Of a DNA stretch of 8,054 nucleotides, positions 5,975 to 8,054 are shown piece after piece (the stretch's first letter is position 1; every line of letters begins with the position of its first letter). The translations under genes and the position numbers were made by a program. The notes beneath the pieces were generated by a model, which worked only from the letters and a program-made list of their open reading frames with translations, made no database searches and was not told the origin of the DNA. The stretch is from Gammaproteobacteria bacterium (lineage in GTDB: Bacteria; Pseudomonadota; Gammaproteobacteria; SZUA-229): positions 1 to 8,054 of the forward strand of contig JAGLQT010000139.1 in NCBI GenBank assembly GCA_023136715.1, written 5' to 3'.

Positions 5975-6110
5975 AAAAAATGCCTGACGTTATATTAAGG
6001 GTTATTTTATTATCATTTTATATGTTCGGTGCTTTTTTTATAAAATATGTGTATTATTGTATTGGTTTTTAATTATATAGTGATAGATAGAATCAGAGGT
6101 CGGGACAAAC
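5975..6110. promoter_or_regulatory. divergent intergenic region between envC and the arsR-type gene
   Basis: 136 very AT-rich bases must hold promoters for both directions. Plus-strand -10 candidates are TATAAA (6039-6044), TATTAT (6052-6057) and TATAGT (6076-6081), but none has a convincing -35. A short inverted repeat, AATA-TGTG-TATT (6044-6055), lies in the zone where an ArsR-family repressor could act on its own gene; four-base AT arms are weak evidence. For envC I see no clear promoter hexamers. Confidence 0.35.
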
Positions 6111-6446
6111 ATGGCAGTAAATTCAGAAGATCCATTATTGATGACTCGAGAAGAGGATATTAACCGTGCTTCGCGCTCACTGAAAGCGATGTCACATCCA
6201 CTTCGTTTAAAAATACTTTGTACTCTGGGTGATCAAGAAGTGAGTGTACAGGATATTGTTAATGCGGTGGGAACCTCGCAGAGTAATATCTCGCAGCATT
6301 TAGCTATCTTACGTGATAAAGGTATTCTGGCTTCGCGAAAGGAAGCGAATAAAGTGTTTTATCGAGTTGGTGATACGCGCACATTACGTTTGATCGGGAT
6401 GATGCAGGAAGTATTTTGTTCTGCTGGGCAAAAACTGGGCGATTAA
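6111..6446 (+). CDS. ArsR-family regulator with SqrR/BigR-type paired cysteines
   Basis: A 111-residue winged-helix repressor of the ArsR/SmtB family. The core AMSHPLRLKILCTL (26-39), the recognition helix region TSQSNISQHLAILRDKGIL (55-73) and the wing ASRKEANKVFYRV (74-86) are canonical. It lacks the CxC metal site of ArsR/SmtB metal sensors. It has exactly two cysteines: Cys37 in KILCTL and Cys103 in EVFCS. Their 66-residue spacing and local context match those I recall for SqrR (41/107), BigR (42/108) and E. coli YgaV (ILC...VYC), in which the pair forms a tetrasulfide bridge with sulfide-derived persulfides and releases DNA. Function as a persulfide sensor is therefore inferred from this match. 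Start ATG 6111 with CGGGA 5 bases upstream; GAGG further up may help. The stop is 12 bases before a rhodanese gene, so regulator and rhodanese are likely one operon. Divergent from envC, which it might also affect. Confidence 0.9.
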   Translation: MAVNSEDPLLMTREEDINRASRSLKAMSHPLRLKILCTLGDQEVSVQDIVNAVGTSQSNISQHLAILRDKGILASRKEANKVFYRVGDTRTLRLIGMMQEVFCSAGQKLGD

Positions 6447-6458
6447 GAAAGACTATTT

Positions 6459-6890
6459 ATGATGCAACAGATGTTTGAGTTTGTAGGTAACCATCCCTAT
6501 CTGTGGATGGGTTTGGCCGCGGTAGTAGTCATGCTAATCAGGGCTGAGTTCGAGAGTCGGATGGGTTCATCCATTCACCTTAATCCCATGAATGCTATTC
6601 GTTTAATTAATAATAATGATGATGCTTTAATTGTTGATGTGCGTGAAAGTGGTGAATTTAGTAAGGGCCATATTAAAGGTGCGAGCAACTTACCGATATC
6701 TACATTTAAAGATAAGTTGGGTAGCCTTACACAAGATAAGAATTCGGTCGTGTTAGCGTATTGTAATAGTGGCGCCTCATCGACCAAGGCCTGCCGGTTA
6801 TTAACACAGGCCGGCTTTACTAATGTGCATAATATTGCCGGTGGTATTAATGGCTGGTTGGATGCAAAGTTACCAGTAACAGTAAAATAG
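6459..6890 (+). CDS. yibN: membrane-anchored single-domain rhodanese (YibN type)
   Basis: A 143-residue sulfurtransferase-like protein. N-terminal MQQMFEFVGNHPYLWMGL then AAVVVMLIRAEF forms one membrane anchor (about 13-28), as in E. coli YibN. The rhodanese domain covers about 38-140: ALIVDVRESGEFSKGHIKGA (56-75), the active loop AYCNSGASS with Cys102, and the closing AGGINGWLDAKLPV. The Cys102 loop fits the CxxGxxS pattern of active rhodaneses, so it should accept and pass on sulfane sulfur; E. coli YibN, by memory, has a different loop. Cys112 is also present. Start is ATG 6459 (a second ATG follows at once) with AAGAAAGA 7 bases upstream. It follows the ArsR-type gene by 12 bases and precedes secB by 49. 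Context with a persulfide-sensor-like regulator supports a role in handling sulfide-derived sulfur at the membrane. The acceptor is unknown. Confidence 0.92.
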   Translation: MMQQMFEFVGNHPYLWMGLAAVVVMLIRAEFESRMGSSIHLNPMNAIRLINNNDDALIVDVRESGEFSKGHIKGASNLPISTFKDKLGSLTQDKNSVVLAYCNSGASSTKACRLLTQAGFTNVHNIAGGINGWLDAKLPVTVK

Positions 6891-6900
6891 ATTTTAACTC

Positions 6901-6921
6901 GGAGCTAAGTTTTAAGGCTCC
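6901..6921 (+). other. hairpin in the rhodanese-secB gap
   Basis: GGAGC (6901-6905) pairs with GCTCC (6917-6921) across an 11-base loop that can add three more pairs (TAA with TTA) past a bulge. No T-run follows, so it is not a typical intrinsic terminator. It could be an RNA-processing or mRNA-stability element that sets secB-gpsA levels apart from the upstream genes. This is where grxC sits in E. coli and Pseudomonas. Confidence 0.4.
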
Positions 6922-6939
6922 ATTCACAGTGGAATTGTT

Positions 6940-7416
6940 ATGACAGAAGAGAATCAACAGGCAGCTGAACCCCAGTTTGCTATTCAAAAAATTTACCTTA
7001 AAGATGTTTCATTGGAATCTCCAAACGCACCGATAGTTTTTACCGATGGTGAATGGAAGCCTGAGATTAATGTCCAAATTAATAGTTCGCATCAGGTGGT
7101 TGCTGAGGATCTTTACGAAGTGGTATTGACGATTACAAGTACCGCTAAGCAAAATGAAAAAACGGCTTTTCTTGTAGAAGTGAAGCAGGCGGGCTTGTTT
7201 TCTTTATCCGGCTTTCCAAAAGAAAAGCTTGAGGGCATGCTGGGCGCCTATTGTCCAGAGGCTTTGTTCCCATTTGCCAGAGAAGCTGTGGCTGATTTTG
7301 TCAATAAAGGCGGCTTTCCTCCATTGCTATTGAGTCCCGTGAATTTCAATGCACTATACGCGCAGCAAGTGCAGCAACAACAGGCTGCCGCAGCCGGACA
7401 GGATACGGCGCATTAG
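6940..7416 (+). CDS. secB: SecB, protein-export chaperone
   Basis: A 158-residue protein (E. coli SecB is 155). SecB is a cytosolic tetramer that keeps preproteins unfolded and hands them to SecA. Conserved blocks seen: FAIQKIYLKDVSLESPNAP (13-31), WKPEINVQIN, EVVLTITSTA, TAFLVEVKQAGLFSLSG, LGAYCPEALFPFARE (101-115) and GGFPPLLLSPVNFNALYAQQ (128-147). The tail is Gln/Ala-rich (QQQQAAAAGQ) and lacks the acidic residues of the E. coli C-terminus, though this region is variable. TGGA lies 6 bases before the ATG. The gene follows a hairpin and directly precedes gpsA, a conserved pairing in gammaproteobacteria. Confidence 0.97.
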   Translation: MTEENQQAAEPQFAIQKIYLKDVSLESPNAPIVFTDGEWKPEINVQINSSHQVVAEDLYEVVLTITSTAKQNEKTAFLVEVKQAGLFSLSGFPKEKLEGMLGAYCPEALFPFAREAVADFVNKGGFPPLLLSPVNFNALYAQQVQQQQAAAAGQDTAH

Positions 7417-7419
7417 TTA

Positions 7420-8054
7420 ATGTCTGTTGCTAATTCAGAAAGCCCTGGGCCGGTTACTGTTTTAGGTGCGGGTTCCTGGGGTACTGCGCTGGCGATACAT
7501 ATGGCCAATGCAGGTTCAGAAGTTACCTTGTGGGGTAACGAAGCTGACCACATGGAGCGTTTGCAAGAGCAGCGATGTAACCAGCAGTTTCTTCCTGGTA
7601 TTGCTTTTCCCGATAACTTAAAGGTTCAGTCTGATTTGGAACAGGCGCTGAAATCGGCCAGCTGGATTTTGCTGGCCATTCCCAGTTATGCCTTCCGTTC
7701 TTTTTTGTCTAAAGCGTCTGTGCTGATCAATAAAGATACGGCGGTAACCTGGGCGAGCAAAGGGCTTGAAGAGGGTACTGGTAAGTTATTGCATCAAGTG
7801 GTTAAGGACGAGTTACCACAATGCTCGAGGTTCGCTGTTATTTCAGGTCCTACTTTTGCTAAAGAAGTAGCCATGAGTATGCCCACCGCCATTACCGTGG
7901 CTTCGGAGTCTGAATTACTGGCAAATGAAATTAGTCATTGCTTGCATTACGGTAATTTTCGAGCCTATACCAGCAATGATGTGATCGGTGTTGAATTGGG
8001 TGGCGCACTGAAAAATGTTTTAGCGATTGCTGCGGGGATTGCGGATGGTTTGGG
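7420..8054 (+). CDS. gpsA: GpsA, glycerol-3-phosphate dehydrogenase [NAD(P)+], 5' part
   Basis: Reads open from ATG 7420 to the end of the window: 211 full codons plus two bases of a protein usually about 330-340 residues long. GpsA reduces dihydroxyacetone phosphate to sn-glycerol 3-phosphate, the backbone precursor of phospholipids. Seen: the Rossmann motif VTVLGAGSWGTALA (12-25), LAIPSYAFR (85-93), WASKGLE (111-117, Lys114), ISGPTFAKEVAMSMPTA (141-157, Lys148), and VIGVELGGALKNVLAIAAGI (188-207) with the active-site Lys198. The start is 3 bases after the secB TAG and no strong ribosome site is seen, so translation is probably coupled to secB. The product carries about ten extra residues (SVANSESPGP) before the usual beginning. 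Confidence 0.96.
   Translation, partial: MSVANSESPGPVTVLGAGSWGTALAIHMANAGSEVTLWGNEADHMERLQEQRCNQQFLPGIAFPDNLKVQSDLEQALKSASWILLAIPSYAFRSFLSKASVLINKDTAVTWASKGLEEGTGKLLHQVVKDELPQCSRFAVISGPTFAKEVAMSMPTAITVASESELLANEISHCLHYGNFRAYTSNDVIGVELGGALKNVLAIAAGIADGL

Noticed and set aside
6111..6446. Arsenic or zinc sensing by the ArsR-family protein
   Set aside because: There is no CxC in the recognition-helix region and no His/Asp cluster at the C-terminus; the two cysteines fit the persulfide-sensor arrangement better.
1..8054. Mobile element, phage, defence island or CRISPR array
   Set aside because: No transposase, integrase, direct-repeat array or target-site duplication was seen; all genes fit a stable chromosomal neighbourhood.

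Overview
The window looks like a chromosomal segment of a gammaproteobacterium with moderate to low GC. The evidence is the gene content and order: an envC-ctpA-yibQ run facing away from a rhodanese-secB-gpsA run. From memory, this resembles the pgm/envC/ctpA/yibQ versus yibN/grxC/secB neighbourhood of Pseudomonas and the yibN-grxC-secB-gpsA and gpmM-envC-yibQ groups of E. coli. I saw no mobile element, tRNA, rRNA or CRISPR array. I cannot name the genus.

Layout. (1) 1-705, plus strand: the C-terminal 234 codons of a large soluble protein I do not recognise. It converges on the next block with a 19-base gap. (2) 1453-725 and 1826-1491, minus strand: a DsrC/TusE-family sulfur-relay protein followed by a Bax-type secreted glucosaminidase. 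They share a promoter whose start region carries a sequence very close to the type 1 IscR operator. (3) 5947 down to 1971, minus strand: envC (amidase activator), ctpA (S41 periplasmic protease), a yibQ-type divergent polysaccharide deacetylase and a DJ-1/PfpI protein. The last three are tightly packed (a 38-base overlap between yibQ and DJ-1). ctpA has a 143-base leader region with a sigma-E-like promoter candidate. (4) 6111 to the end, plus strand: an ArsR-family regulator, a membrane-anchored rhodanese, secB and the 5' part of gpsA, with gaps of 12, 49 and 3 bases.

How it may work together. The central operon is devoted to peptidoglycan and periplasm upkeep: septal amidase activation, proteolysis, carbohydrate deacetylation. 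Bax adds a second wall enzyme. Sulfur chemistry flanks it on both sides. On one side is a sulfur-relay protein under a probable Fe-S-sensing (IscR/Rrf2) operator. On the other is an ArsR regulator whose two cysteines, 66 residues apart, match the spacing of the persulfide sensors SqrR, BigR and YgaV, next to a rhodanese. The most noteworthy inference is that a sulfide/persulfide-sensing repressor may head the otherwise housekeeping rhodanese-secB-gpsA operon. Compared with the remembered relatives, gpmI is absent upstream of envC and grxC is absent between the rhodanese and secB.
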